Source: DATKGL01 sp035510455
Lineage (GTDB): Bacteria; Patescibacteriota; Saccharimonadia; Saccharimonadales; UBA4665
Direction: 5' to 3'
DNA: 59,183 bases
Assembly: GCA_035510455.1 (NCBI GenBank)
Contig: DATKHB010000001.1
Location: 1 to 59,183 of the forward strand
Shown here: positions 1 to 8,995 of the stretch, piece after piece
Layout: each line of letters starts with the position of its first letter
Numbering within the stretch: the first letter of the stretch is position 1
Notes under the pieces: model-generated
What the model was told of the DNA's origin: nothing
Seen by the model: only the letters and a program-made list of their open reading frames with translations
The model's database searches: none
Translations under genes and position numbers: made by a program

Positions 1-89
1 TCATCTGCCTTCCTAAACCAAGCTAGTCTAATCCTAGCTCCGTAAACCTGGAGCTGCTTCTGTGTCATTGTTCTTGTACTCACTTTCAT
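1..89 (-). CDS. IS481/IS3-type transposase, N-terminal part (cut by window edge)
   Basis: Reading leftwards from an ATG at 87-89, the frame gives MKVSTRTMTQKQLQVYGA and runs off the window at base 1. An AAGGAGT Shine-Dalgarno site lies just upstream (91-97 on the plus strand). The basic, helical N-terminus suits the HTH region of an rve-type transposase. The window's other end (59082-59183) carries the C-terminus of a transposase in the same orientation, so the two pieces could be one element joined across the ends or two direct copies. Family assignment rests mainly on that C-terminus. Confidence 0.6.
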   Translation of the reverse strand, partial: MKVSTRTMTQKQLQVYGARIRLAWFRKAD

Positions 90-183
90 TACTCCTTTCT
101 ATTGTATTGAAAGTGTCCAAGATGTTCGGTGCCTTAAGAGAGCCAAGCAAAAACACATTGTAGGAAGCACTTTTATATTTTGA

Positions 184-189
184 TATAGT
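184..189 (+). promoter_or_regulatory. -10 box of a probable leaderless transcript
   Basis: TATAGT ends 6 bases before the ATG at 196 and no Shine-Dalgarno sequence is present, so transcription would start at or next to the initiation codon. Confidence 0.5.
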
Positions 190-195
190 TTAATT

Positions 196-447
196 ATGAC
201 CAAAAAAGAAACTGCCACTGGTGTTGTGCATGAAGTACCAGCGGATTTACGTAAAGCCCTGATGTCTGACGAATCTGCCCTAGAAAGATGGGAGGACCTC
301 ACGCCACTGGCACGTAATGAGTGGATTTGCTGGGTAATCTCCACCAAAAAACCAGAGACGAGAAGAAATCATATCGAGCGGACAATCACTGAATTACTGG
401 AAGGAGTGCGCCGCCCTTGTTGTTGGGTAGGCTGCATTCATCGTTGA
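196..447 (+). CDS. YdeI/OmpD-associated-type small protein
   Basis: An 83-residue protein that corresponds to the C-terminal domain of YdeI/OmpD-associated proteins (bacteriocin-protection type). The family core is visible: VPADLRKAL near residue 14, LTPLARNEWICWVISTKKPE at 35-54, then the RRxxIERT helix and a terminal RRPCCWVGC. In larger relatives this domain follows a DUF1905 domain; here it stands alone, as in many actinobacteria and CPR genomes. The molecular function of the family is not established. Start at ATG 196, supported by the -10 box 6 bases upstream. Confidence 0.8.
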   Translation: MTKKETATGVVHEVPADLRKALMSDESALERWEDLTPLARNEWICWVISTKKPETRRNHIERTITELLEGVRRPCCWVGCIHR

Positions 448-771
448 CGAAATAATAGCCACAAACCCATTTTCAGATACTTTAAATGGCACCGTTAACT
501 GGGTAAACCATTCGTTCTCTTGCCTTAGTCTTAATTAGCTTAAACCATAAAGTAAGTTTCGACTTCCCAGATCGCTATCAGTTCTGACTTAATCCTCCAT
601 TTCGTCAAAAGCAGTTGAGCCATGATTTGTATTTATAGCTTTGTCGTGACATTATTTAGTTGATGAATGCCCTCGTTACTGGCGAACTCCGTGCGGGTAA
701 ATTTACTTTAGTTAGTAGATTAGTCGGTGAGTTTTTTCAAGGATTGTCGGTGAACATCCGATCGATAAAAC
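448..771. other. intergenic stretch without a convincing gene
   Basis: I see only very short open frames on both strands here (at most about 27 codons) and no clear hairpin terminator or structured RNA. It holds the upstream region of the glucose-6-phosphate dehydrogenase gene, with a weak GATAAA at 764-769. Confidence 0.5.
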
Positions 772-2109
772 ATGATGGCTAAGGACACGCCGACTATCCT
801 TATAATTATAGGCATTACCGGTGATTTAAGTAAACGCAAATTACTACCAGCTATTGAACAAATTGTCAAAGCTAATGCTGCTCCCGAACTTTTTAAAATC
901 GTCGGCATCACACGTAGGCAGATTACCAAGAATGAGGTGCTCGTTAGCGTTAAAAGCAGAGCGCCACACCACTTCTTGGACAAAAATCTCGACATGTTCC
1001 AAATGGATTTAACTGAAGCTAAAGATTACAAGAACCTAAAGAGCTACTTACAAAAATTAGAGAATGAGCTTGGCCCTCGCACACAACGATTATTCTATTT
1101 ATCTGTACCGCCGCAATTATCGCAGCCGATCATTGAGCTATTAGGTACTTCCGGCCTAGCCCGTCACCGGTCTACAAAACTACTGCTTGAAAAACCTTTC
1201 GGTACTGACTTTAGCTCAGCGAAGGACCTTATAGCTCGGACGACAAAGTATTTCAAGGAAGTGCAAATTTACCGTATAGATCACTACTTAGCTAAAGAGA
1301 TGTCCCAAAACTTCATTGTTTTTCGCGATGCCAATTATATTTTTAATCATTCCTGGAATAACGATTTCATTGAAAAAATTGAAATAATCGCCAGCGAAAA
1401 GATAGGCATTGAGGGAAGGGCTATTTTTTATGAGCAAACAGGAGCGTTGCGTGACACTGTCCAGAGCCACTTACTCCAGCTGGCAGCACTAACGCTCATG
1501 GAAAATCCTGAGGCGGAAAAACTTGAGGAGGTTCCAGCACGACGTCTTCGGGCTTTGAAACAGCTACACATACCAACTGACATGACTCCTGATAGTTATG
1601 CGCAGTGCGGGCAATACGAAGGCTATCGTGACGAAGTAAATAACCCAGGCTCGACCGTAGAAACGTTTGTGCGGCTTCGTTTACATTCGTCTGATCCCCG
1701 TTGGGAAGGCGTACCAATCGAACTAGTAACTGGTAAATCCCTAGCCGAGAAATTGACTCAAATCCAAATTACTTATAAGAAAGGTGAGCAGCACGAATCT
1801 AACCAGCTTATCATCAACGTACAGCCAAATGAGGGTATCGAGCTTAGGCTGTGGACAAAGGTACCAAGTTATGAGCGTCGAATAGACAGGCATTCATTAA
1901 AATTATCTTTCCGTGATCATTTTGATGTACTGCCGGAAGCTTATGAGTGGGTTTTTCTTGACGCGATTAACTCTAATCACACACTTTTCACCACCAGTGA
2001 GGAGGTATTAGAAACATGGCGCATTATTGAGCCAATCCGACAAGCTTGGGAAACGAAGCCAGAGAGTTTGATCATTTATAAATCGGGGACGCTAGCTGAA
2101 GATTTATAA
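772..2109 (+). CDS. zwf: glucose-6-phosphate 1-dehydrogenase
   Basis: Catalyses oxidation of glucose 6-phosphate to 6-phosphogluconolactone with NAD(P)+, the entry step of the oxidative pentose phosphate pathway. The nucleotide-binding motif GITGDLSKRKL is at residues 14-24 and the catalytic signature RIDHYLAKE starts at residue 168, with H171 the expected substrate-phosphate ligand. The EQTGALRDTVQSHLLQ block of the C-terminal domain is also intact. At 445 residues it is shorter than the usual 480-500. Two ATGs are available, 772 and 775; neither has a Shine-Dalgarno site. The gene stands alone, with no 6-phosphogluconolactonase or gnd beside it. Confidence 0.95.
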   Translation: MMAKDTPTILIIIGITGDLSKRKLLPAIEQIVKANAAPELFKIVGITRRQITKNEVLVSVKSRAPHHFLDKNLDMFQMDLTEAKDYKNLKSYLQKLENELGPRTQRLFYLSVPPQLSQPIIELLGTSGLARHRSTKLLLEKPFGTDFSSAKDLIARTTKYFKEVQIYRIDHYLAKEMSQNFIVFRDANYIFNHSWNNDFIEKIEIIASEKIGIEGRAIFYEQTGALRDTVQSHLLQLAALTLMENPEAEKLEEVPARRLRALKQLHIPTDMTPDSYAQCGQYEGYRDEVNNPGSTVETFVRLRLHSSDPRWEGVPIELVTGKSLAEKLTQIQITYKKGEQHESNQLIINVQPNEGIELRLWTKVPSYERRIDRHSLKLSFRDHFDVLPEAYEWVFLDAINSNHTLFTTSEEVLETWRIIEPIRQAWETKPESLIIYKSGTLAEDL

Positions 2110-2168
2110 ACAATAAAAAAGTTCTCCTTTAGCAATTGCTTTCTAAGTCAAGTTTTTGAACGACTGCG

Positions 2169-2693
2169 CTACTTATCAAAAGTTAAGACCTCGCTATCAA
2201 GTATTTGAGTTGACAACTCACCAATAGGCAGAACAATTCCTTTATAGTAAGCATGTATTGCATGGTGTACCCGCTCATCTCTAAGCCTCCCCATATCGTG
2301 GAACTCATCTACTTCCTCAATAGTATATGCATCAACTATGGGATGTTCCGTGGATGCCCACATAATCCCACTTATAGCTACAGCCGAAAAAACTACACAT
2401 AAGCGACTAGTATGTTGCTCGTGCGCATATACACCTATAAGACCAGTAATTACAACATCGAAACCATGGTCTGGGATAGTTGAGTGTATACCACCGGTTT
2501 CTTCCTTGGCCTCACGTTTAGCGGTATCAATTAGGGTTCTATCACCAGGATCTTTTGTCCCACCAGCAAGATTCAACTTACCTTTTTTGTGCGGTGCTGT
2601 TTCTTGTACGAGAACGAACCTTCCTGTCCCTTGAGGGAAATCTATAACGGTACTAGCCGAGTATCGAACCTTTTCTCCTTTTTGTTTGCCCAT
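2169..2693 (-). CDS. Nudix hydrolase
   Basis: A 174-residue Nudix-fold protein. The box is recognisable around GGTKDPGDRTLIDTAKREAK-EETG, but the first Glu is replaced by Asp and there is one extra residue before the RE pair; the metal-binding REAKEE core is kept. Nudix enzymes cleave nucleoside diphosphates linked to another moiety; the substrate cannot be read from sequence. It faces zwf tail-to-tail with a 59-base gap. Start is the ATG at 2693. Confidence 0.8.
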   Translation of the reverse strand: MGKQKGEKVRYSASTVIDFPQGTGRFVLVQETAPHKKGKLNLAGGTKDPGDRTLIDTAKREAKEETGGIHSTIPDHGFDVVITGLIGVYAHEQHTSRLCVVFSAVAISGIMWASTEHPIVDAYTIEEVDEFHDMGRLRDERVHHAIHAYYKGIVLPIGELSTQILDSEVLTFDK

Positions 2694-2873
2694 GTCAGCT
2701 TTATATTAGCACTCTTATCGGTTAATAAACATAACAATAAAGGACAACCATCTGTCATTAAAGCTATTCAACAAAAAACTACCATTCGAAACGCCGGCTC
2801 TAGCCCGAGTCAAGTATAAGCGGTGTAGATCTGCTTAGTTTTTTTGCTACTATGTAATGCTATTATTGTTGAT

Positions 2874-4391
2874 ATGAGTCAGAGTGCAAAAACATTCCAT
2901 TTACTTCCGGGTGAAGAGATGCTCGAAATTCAAGAATTCAACGATTCGCTACCTGAGACCCCGCCCTCAGCTATTCGTGATTTAGAGATGTTAGCTGGAG
3001 TTCATAGAGGTAAAGATATTGGGAAGAGGGGGCCAGTCGTGGCATCTATACCATTGGAAAGTCACGTAGGTATCCCTGAATATGATAAATACGAAGCCGA
3101 GTTCGTACGCGATGGAGAGCGTGCCGCAAAAAATTTACTGTTTCGTTACCCTAATCTAGCAAGAAATACTTTATTAAGGTTTGCCGAGCTTCAAGGAGTA
3201 AGTAATGCCCCTAGCCGTGAAGAAGAATTAGGGCGTATCCCGCACGAAATTAGATACCCTGAAGTTGATCCAGTGGCTCGGCAGTTAACCGAGGAACGTG
3301 GGTGGGGCTGGCCCTACTACGGAGCGGTAGACTCTACGCTCGAATTCACCAGGACGTTGATTGCTTATTGTAGGAGTCAGCCGTCTAATATGGGTTTTTT
3401 GCAACAGACTTTTATCGGACGCGACAAGAACGTGCATCGTATGGTTGACGCTTTAGACTCAGCGGTTAACTGGACCACCAGACGACTCGATTCTAACAAA
3501 GAAGGATTATTGGAGTTTCGGAAGGCGATACCGCGTGGTATTGAAAATCAAGTTTGGCGCGATGCTTGGGATTCATATCACCACGCTGACGGTATAACTA
3601 TGGCCAACCATGATAGTGGAGTGGCGTCTACCGAAGTCCAGCGAGTTGCCTATGACACATTGCTTGACGCCGCAGAGCTCTACCAAGAACTGGGCAATTC
3701 TCAATTGGGTGAAGAGTTATCTAAGAGAGCCAATACGATTCGTCATCAGCTACTTGGAAAATTTTGGAATGACTCAAGAGGTGGTTTTTTTGTGCTTGGG
3801 TTGGATCGAGATAAAAACGGCAACCACCGTCAGCTGACCATAAAAACCTCTGATATGGGCCACCTGCTTCACTCGCGTTTTTTAGCAGACGACATACCCT
3901 CGTCAACCGAAATGGTGGAAAGCATTATTATACAGCTTTTCTCTCGGGAATTATTGAGTTGTAGCGGTATTCGAACATTAGCGAGTAGCGAAAAAAGATT
4001 CCGGGCTGGCGCCTATCAAAACGGCAGCGTTTGGCTTTGGGAAAATTATCTGATTGCCCAAGGTCTTGACTACCATGGCTATCACGGGCTAGCATCATTT
4101 TTGAAACGATGCATTTTAGATGTGATACATACTACTCGCCGAATGCCCGAATACGTCAGGGGAGGCTTTGATAACACTCATCGAGTAAATACCCGAAAGA
4201 TCACTGTTTGGGACAGCGCGAATAAGCGTAAAAATGTTGCGGAGGAACCACCTCAAGATATTCATGCCACAACTGCGGCTGCGGTATTGGCAATTAAACT
4301 TGAGCATAATAAGATGCCTACTGAAGCCAAAGATGGTCGTAAACGGTCTTTAGAGACAAAAGTTTTGGCGACTATACCATTTGCCCATTGA
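2874..4391 (+). CDS. glycogen-debranching-like (amylo-alpha-1,6-glucosidase type) glycosidase
   Basis: A roughly 505-residue (alpha/alpha)6-barrel glycosidase. GWGWPYYGAVDSTLEF near residue 142 and VWRDAWDSYHHADG near residue 226 match the catalytic region of bacterial amylo-1,6-glucosidase/trehalase-like enzymes; further on FRAGAYQNGSVWLWENYL is a typical late-barrel motif. It probably hydrolyses an alpha-glucan or related sugar in the cytosol, since no signal peptide is seen. The frame is open upstream to a TTG at 2844, but the ATG at 2874 is preferred because a TATTAT box lies just before it. It is convergent with the GT4 gene downstream, which may share the same carbohydrate pathway. Confidence 0.75.
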   Translation: MSQSAKTFHLLPGEEMLEIQEFNDSLPETPPSAIRDLEMLAGVHRGKDIGKRGPVVASIPLESHVGIPEYDKYEAEFVRDGERAAKNLLFRYPNLARNTLLRFAELQGVSNAPSREEELGRIPHEIRYPEVDPVARQLTEERGWGWPYYGAVDSTLEFTRTLIAYCRSQPSNMGFLQQTFIGRDKNVHRMVDALDSAVNWTTRRLDSNKEGLLEFRKAIPRGIENQVWRDAWDSYHHADGITMANHDSGVASTEVQRVAYDTLLDAAELYQELGNSQLGEELSKRANTIRHQLLGKFWNDSRGGFFVLGLDRDKNGNHRQLTIKTSDMGHLLHSRFLADDIPSSTEMVESIIIQLFSRELLSCSGIRTLASSEKRFRAGAYQNGSVWLWENYLIAQGLDYHGYHGLASFLKRCILDVIHTTRRMPEYVRGGFDNTHRVNTRKITVWDSANKRKNVAEEPPQDIHATTAAAVLAIKLEHNKMPTEAKDGRKRSLETKVLATIPFAH

Positions 4392-4408
4392 GGCACTAAG
4401 GACGTCCT

Positions 4409-5455
4409 CTAGGTTTTCGGATACCCGTTAATTATTTTTTTATACGCTTTTATATACTCGTTGGCCATAAGATGTGCTGAAAAATTATTTTGAATATGCA
4501 GGCGACAATCGAGTCTTTTTAGTTTAGGTATATCTTCCAATCGTTCGATCATTTCGTCAACACTCTTACACAAATAGCCGGTTTTGCCGCTTACTATAAT
4601 TTCAGGCATCGAGCCACGATTTTGGGCTATTACTGGTGTACCGCAAGCCATTGCCTCAATGTTTGTTAATCCAAATGGTTCCTCCCACTGGATTGGAGAT
4701 AATAAGGCTTTGGCATTCTTTAACAAATTAACTTTTTGGTCATGGCCAATCTCCCCTATAAAAGTAATCTGTTCGCCGTCAATTAATGGCTTTATAACAT
4801 CCCTATAATACTTTTGGTCGAGTACATCAATTTTGGCAGCAATTATCAGGCGGTGGCCAGACCGCTTGGCAATCTCAATTGCTTGCTTTGGGCCTTTATC
4901 GGGACAAATCCTGCCCAAAAAAGATAAGTATTGCTGAGGTTTAGCATTATACTCAAAAGCATCTACATCAATCCCGTTATATATTGTCGTGACAGTCTTG
5001 AGAAAAGGTATCTGCCGACGTTGAGAATTGCTAATACTTATAAAATGTTGATTACCGTAGGCTTTTTGAACTTGTTTGCTATATAAAGTTGGGTTATGGA
5101 TTGTTGTTACTACTGGCTGGTCTTTAAATAACCCACTCAGTATTAAGAACGGCCAATCGCAGTGATTATGAACGATATCGAATTTTTCAGCTTTGACAGC
5201 CTCAGCAGCTATCCTTAGCCCTTCGATTTGAGACAGATACCACCCCCTAGGATTATCCTCAAGCTGTTGACGGACCGCCGTTTCGGAACACGCTATCAGC
5301 TTGGCAGAAGTTATCGAATCACCGCTTGCCAGCAATGTCACGTCATGGCCCTGTTTGATAAGCTCCTCGACTAAATTAAATATCACTACCTCAGTCCCGC
5401 CGTATTTATACGGAGGCACTTTTTCCTCTATAGGCGCGACAAGCGCAATTTTCAA
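4409..5455 (-). CDS. family 4 glycosyltransferase
   Basis: A 348-residue GT-B fold retaining glycosyltransferase. The N-terminal glycine-rich acceptor loop is seen in PPYKYGGTEVVIFNL, and the nucleotide-sugar site in EEPFGLTNIEAMACGTPVIA near residue 260, with the two Glu residues of the E-x7-E motif. No membrane segment is visible. The start is a TTG at 5455, supported by a GGAG Shine-Dalgarno site 7 bases upstream. The acceptor is unknown. Confidence 0.85.
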   Translation of the reverse strand: MKIALVAPIEEKVPPYKYGGTEVVIFNLVEELIKQGHDVTLLASGDSITSAKLIACSETAVRQQLEDNPRGWYLSQIEGLRIAAEAVKAEKFDIVHNHCDWPFLILSGLFKDQPVVTTIHNPTLYSKQVQKAYGNQHFISISNSQRRQIPFLKTVTTIYNGIDVDAFEYNAKPQQYLSFLGRICPDKGPKQAIEIAKRSGHRLIIAAKIDVLDQKYYRDVIKPLIDGEQITFIGEIGHDQKVNLLKNAKALLSPIQWEEPFGLTNIEAMACGTPVIAQNRGSMPEIIVSGKTGYLCKSVDEMIERLEDIPKLKRLDCRLHIQNNFSAHLMANEYIKAYKKIINGYPKT

Positions 5456-5688
5456 GAAATACTCCAGTACTCTTATTTGAACTCTTGGTTCGACAGTATA
5501 GTTATGGGATAAGCTCTTATTCTACTCAATCAGACATAAGGAAATCAATAGGCTGGCTCCTAACTGCATTATAATATTTAGTTAAGAACATGTCAGCTAG
5601 AGGAAGCCGTGTGATTTTTGACCTTGGTATATAAAAATGTTATAGTACTGTCATATTTTAGTTATGATATTGAATGAACGGATGACTT

Positions 5689-6384
5689 ATGAGCGCTACT
5701 GTATTCGCCGAGAACCCTGAAGCCAGAGAACTGCACGAAACTGGCTTGTGGGCCGCGCAAAATGGTAGTTTTTCCAGAGCACATCGATTGTTTTCTAGCG
5801 CCCAAGAATTTTTAGTAGGTGACACCCTAGGTATAGCTGTTCAATCAGCACGCATTGCTCGGGATGATGGCTTTACGTATGTTCGTAGTGCCATAGCAGA
5901 ATCAAATCTAGGCGACTTAGACAAAGCAGATAATGCACTTGAAGTCGCCAGTGGCAAAACTTTTGTTAAAATTCTTTCGGCAGGTGAATTACCCAAAGTG
6001 GATCAAGCCTACAGAGAGCTTGCAGCCGAACACGGCGCAACGATTAGTCTGATAGGAAGGTTGTCTACGGTTAGGCTAGTTATGGCTGGGCCTGACAGAG
6101 AAGAGCCAATTGAAGACGTTTATTCGGCAGCTCATAGCGCTCTAGTAATCGGCAACAATGGTTATTACCGCGTTAGTAACGCCATGGTAGCAGCTAGACA
6201 CGAACGATTATTCGGTCGGCCTGATGTAATGGTAAGGTGGTTATCTAAAGCCGCGGTCGGCTGGTCTTGGACGTTATTGCATGACCCCTCTAATCTAGAA
6301 GCGACGACGCGAACCGCCACTAGCAGGACAAGGCATCTACGGAATCGGACGACAGCTATAGAGTCAGTAAAGTCTAAACCATAG
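5689..6384 (+). CDS. hypothetical protein with TPR-like helical N-terminus
   Basis: 231 residues, soluble, not recognised as a named family. The first 100 residues alternate Ala/Leu helices (GLWAAQNGSFSRAHRLFSSA, IAESNLGDLDKADNALEVA) spaced like tetratricopeptide repeats, with the G-x(3)-A-x(2)-L pattern. The remainder is Arg-rich at the C-terminus. It is likely a scaffold or interaction protein; no catalytic motif is seen. A TATGAT box lies upstream at about 5664. Confidence 0.6.
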   Translation: MSATVFAENPEARELHETGLWAAQNGSFSRAHRLFSSAQEFLVGDTLGIAVQSARIARDDGFTYVRSAIAESNLGDLDKADNALEVASGKTFVKILSAGELPKVDQAYRELAAEHGATISLIGRLSTVRLVMAGPDREEPIEDVYSAAHSALVIGNNGYYRVSNAMVAARHERLFGRPDVMVRWLSKAAVGWSWTLLHDPSNLEATTRTATSRTRHLRNRTTAIESVKSKP

Positions 6385-6439
6385 TCTTAAAACAACTTAT
6401 TATTGTACTTTAAACCATAATGTTTTAAAGTATTAGATT

Positions 6440-6862
6440 ATGAGTTATGGTAGCGTATTACCTCCCGTGGTAGCGGTAGTGGCCGGAGTCGGTTTTCTTG
6501 CTGGGTGCGGCGAGTACACCCCATCAACAACTGAAGTCGTTAATTGTGCTGCCGGTCAAGGTCCAAGGGACGAAGTTGTTAAGGGGCTAAACTCTCCCGA
6601 GCAAAGAAACATACTTCTTGAGAATAAGGGGCAGACAACAATCCTAATTTATTCACAGCTCGGTAAATACTCTGTTTCCTTTAATGACCTAACGAGTCAC
6701 ACGGCTGGTCAGATTGTCACTGAAGTCGGTTATGACGCTGATGTTGTAGCGGGTTCTCCCGATAACAATGTGTTTGTTGACCCCTCAAACAGCCTTACTC
6801 TTGCATGCAAAAATATACTAAGCATATATCCGGCACATCCCCTTCATATCACCGCTCGCTAA
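6440..6862 (+). CDS. putative lipoprotein
   Basis: 140 residues. A hydrophobic N-terminus ends in the lipobox-like LAGC at about residues 20-23, so the protein may be a lipid-anchored surface protein, although the n-region has no positive charge. The mature part has two further Cys residues and no recognised domain. The gene sits between two other uncharacterised genes on the same strand. Confidence 0.55.
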   Translation: MSYGSVLPPVVAVVAGVGFLAGCGEYTPSTTEVVNCAAGQGPRDEVVKGLNSPEQRNILLENKGQTTILIYSQLGKYSVSFNDLTSHTAGQIVTEVGYDADVVAGSPDNNVFVDPSNSLTLACKNILSIYPAHPLHITAR

Positions 6863-6924
6863 ACCCTCCATCAGCTCCACGAGTCAATTTTACAAATATA
6901 ATAAAATGTGTTATTGTCTACCTT

Positions 6925-7560
6925 ATGACAAACATCGAAGTGGTTACCTGGAACCACCGAAATGATATACGTGAGTTGAGCAACGCTGTTTATCAGAACG
7001 AGCAACCTGGTTTTCAGGTTGACGGTGTTGAAACTTATCACCAGCTCATGTATGTACTGCGCGCCTTAATTCAAGCCGCCCCAAGACAAATTGCTGATCA
7101 GGTAAGATTTAACCATGCAACTTACGTGCGCAACTCAATTCACAGTCCAGAATACAAAGAGGGCCATATTGATTTCCCGTATTCTGGGTTAGCCGTTCAA
7201 CATAATGTTTCTCAAATTGTACCAGTAGTATTAGCTACATCTAATGGGCCTTATTACCACCCGGAAAATGCTTTAGAGATCGACCCAAAGCGCGTTCATA
7301 ACATCAAACGGGGAGAGACAAGGCCAGGCCGGTTAACCGTCCATTCTGAGGGCAATATCGAAGGGTTCAATTTATTACCGACCGCGCACCAATATGATCG
7401 AAGTCAGACGGTCGGTTTAAACATCTGGGCTAGATACGCCCATAAACCCAGAAGCACTCAATGTGACCACCGGAGCCGCCTTGATCATTTCCCACTTCGT
7501 TGGCGGGTAACCGCCCTACGAACGCTAGCTAAAGCATCCCAGTTTATGGATGCGGCCTGA
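6925..7560 (+). CDS. hypothetical protein
   Basis: 211 residues, no family recognised. The frame is open further upstream and overlaps the preceding gene, but the ATG at 6925 is preferred because TATTGT ends 7 bases before it, the leaderless arrangement common in this window. The protein is His/Asn/Tyr-rich in its middle (HPENALEIDPKRVHNI) with a basic C-terminal tail; no membrane segment. Confidence 0.55.
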   Translation: MTNIEVVTWNHRNDIRELSNAVYQNEQPGFQVDGVETYHQLMYVLRALIQAAPRQIADQVRFNHATYVRNSIHSPEYKEGHIDFPYSGLAVQHNVSQIVPVVLATSNGPYYHPENALEIDPKRVHNIKRGETRPGRLTVHSEGNIEGFNLLPTAHQYDRSQTVGLNIWARYAHKPRSTQCDHRSRLDHFPLRWRVTALRTLAKASQFMDAA

Positions 7561-7568
7561 ATAGATAA

Positions 7569-7700
7569 TCACAGGCCTTGCGTAACCAGGTTATGCTTTC
7601 GCCACCAGTAGATAAATCCGCATACAGCTCCCGTGAGTATCAACATGGTCCCAGCAATATTCAAGCCAATAGTTAACCCGCTCCCAAATGCGTCTAGCAG
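7569..7700 (-). other. open frame encoding a membrane segment, no standard start
   Basis: Directly after the DsbA-like gene, in another frame, bases 7700 to 7569 read LLDAFGSGLTIGLNIAG followed by a hydrophobic stretch, then YWWRKHNLVTQGL and a stop. This is a convincing single membrane helix with a positive C-terminal end. The only candidate start is a CTG overlapping the upstream stop codon. It may be a small membrane protein, a frameshift extension of the upstream gene, or a remnant. Confidence 0.35.
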
Positions 7701-8329
7701 CGAGCGGTACTGACAACGTCCGGGCCACCGCTAGGACGTGAGCGCTTGAGCTCATAAAAACTTTTATTGGTAGCTAACATACTGAGGCCATCCCAAAGTT
7801 TGAGCGACTCTTCAAGGTCAGGCAACATTTGTAGAACTGGTCCAAAATAGCCATTTTTATCACCACCGGCCAACTTAAAAACAATTGTCGGCACGCCGAT
7901 ATCCTGTCCCGCTACATCCGTAGCGGACTTAATCGACGCCCTCAAAGCTTTGTCGTAACTGCTGTCGTCGGCTGCTTTTAGTAAGGCTTCTGGCAGTTTA
8001 TGTTTAGCCAAAACTTTAAGAATCAATTCGTCGTCGTATTCATTGCCAGCCACATGATACTGAATGCCAAAATCCGTATATAGGTCAATAAGCGACGCTC
8101 CTTTATCTTGTGCAGCTAGCATAACCCGCAGTACTCTGTGTGCACCACGATGCATGTCACCATGCTTGGTCTGGTCTTTGTCATTATCCGCCGCTTCTTT
8201 GTTTTTGATAGCTAAAGAGAATGGTCGCCAATCGATTTTAATTTCACGGTGACCGCTGACCATCAGTAGCCAACGACTAGTTATCCAGCAAAACGGACAA
8301 CTAGGACAAAAATAAAATTCTACGTTCAT
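7694..8329 (-). CDS. DsbA-family oxidoreductase (Rv2466c-like)
   Basis: 211 residues with a thioredoxin fold and the active site CPFC within YFCPSCPFCWITSRWLLMV at residues 6-24. The cis-proline loop is GVPTIVF. The W-I-T-S-R-W pattern after the active site matches the mycobacterial Rv2466c group, which reduces nitro-compounds and disulfides using mycothiol. No signal peptide is seen, so it should be cytoplasmic. The start ATG has TACACT ending 6 bases upstream and no Shine-Dalgarno site. Mycothiol biosynthesis is not expected in this lineage, so the electron donor is an open question. Confidence 0.8.
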   Translation of the reverse strand: MNVEFYFCPSCPFCWITSRWLLMVSGHREIKIDWRPFSLAIKNKEAADNDKDQTKHGDMHRGAHRVLRVMLAAQDKGASLIDLYTDFGIQYHVAGNEYDDELILKVLAKHKLPEALLKAADDSSYDKALRASIKSATDVAGQDIGVPTIVFKLAGGDKNGYFGPVLQMLPDLEESLKLWDGLSMLATNKSFYELKRSRPSGGPDVVSTARC

Positions 8330-8335
8330 GTCCCC

Positions 8336-8341
8336 AGTGTA
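8336..8341 (-). promoter_or_regulatory. -10 box of a probable leaderless transcript
   Basis: On the minus strand TACACT ends 6 bases before the ATG of the DsbA-like gene; no ribosome binding site lies between. Confidence 0.45.
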
Positions 8342-8458
8342 GCCCTACTACAGTTGTTGTTACAAGGCCAGTCAGCATGAATCCGAACGTTAGTCAAATA
8401 CGTAGTTTTGCCAAATAAAATCGGGGAAATGACAGATAGTGAGTGCTAGACTGTTAGT

Positions 8459-8980
8459 ATGAGACTCGACAAACTTAACAGCAAACCTAACTTCTTCAAC
8501 CTCATATTTTTAACCACCTTTGGAACTGCGTTCGGATTTGTGGAAGCTGCTGTGGTTTATTACCTACGAGATTTGATGAATTTTCATGCCAATTACGCGA
8601 TTTCCAACTACAAGGTTTTATTAAACATCGGTTTCATAACTTTTGTTGCCCCGATACATGCGCTGATAATCAATAACCGTGTTACGTCCATAGAAGTCGT
8701 ACGCGAAACGGCTACTATTATTATGCTAATTTCAGTTGCATATATAGCTGGATCAAATAAAAGACAAAGGCTCGGAGCTTTTTTAGTTAGTTTTGCCTGC
8801 TGGGATATTATGTACTACGTTTTCCTTAAAATCCTAGATAATTGGCCAAGTAGTTTATTGACAAAAGATATCTTCTTTCTGATACCAGTAACGTTGATAG
8901 GACCAGTTATTACACCCCTAATTATATCGGCTTGTCTTCTGATAATTGGGAGTAGGCTTTACCTAACTCCTAAAACCTGA
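8459..8980 (+). CDS. integral membrane protein, unknown function
   Basis: 173 residues with about five predicted membrane helices. FGFVEAAVVYYLRDLM near residue 27 carries a buried Glu-Ala pair and CWDIMYYVFLKILD near residue 120 carries a conserved-looking Trp-Asp; such polar residues inside helices are typical of uncharacterised membrane enzymes or transporters. TAGACT ends 6 bases before the ATG. Confidence 0.6.
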   Translation: MRLDKLNSKPNFFNLIFLTTFGTAFGFVEAAVVYYLRDLMNFHANYAISNYKVLLNIGFITFVAPIHALIINNRVTSIEVVRETATIIMLISVAYIAGSNKRQRLGAFLVSFACWDIMYYVFLKILDNWPSSLLTKDIFFLIPVTLIGPVITPLIISACLLIIGSRLYLTPKT

Positions 8981-8995
8981 ATACAGACTAGTTGG

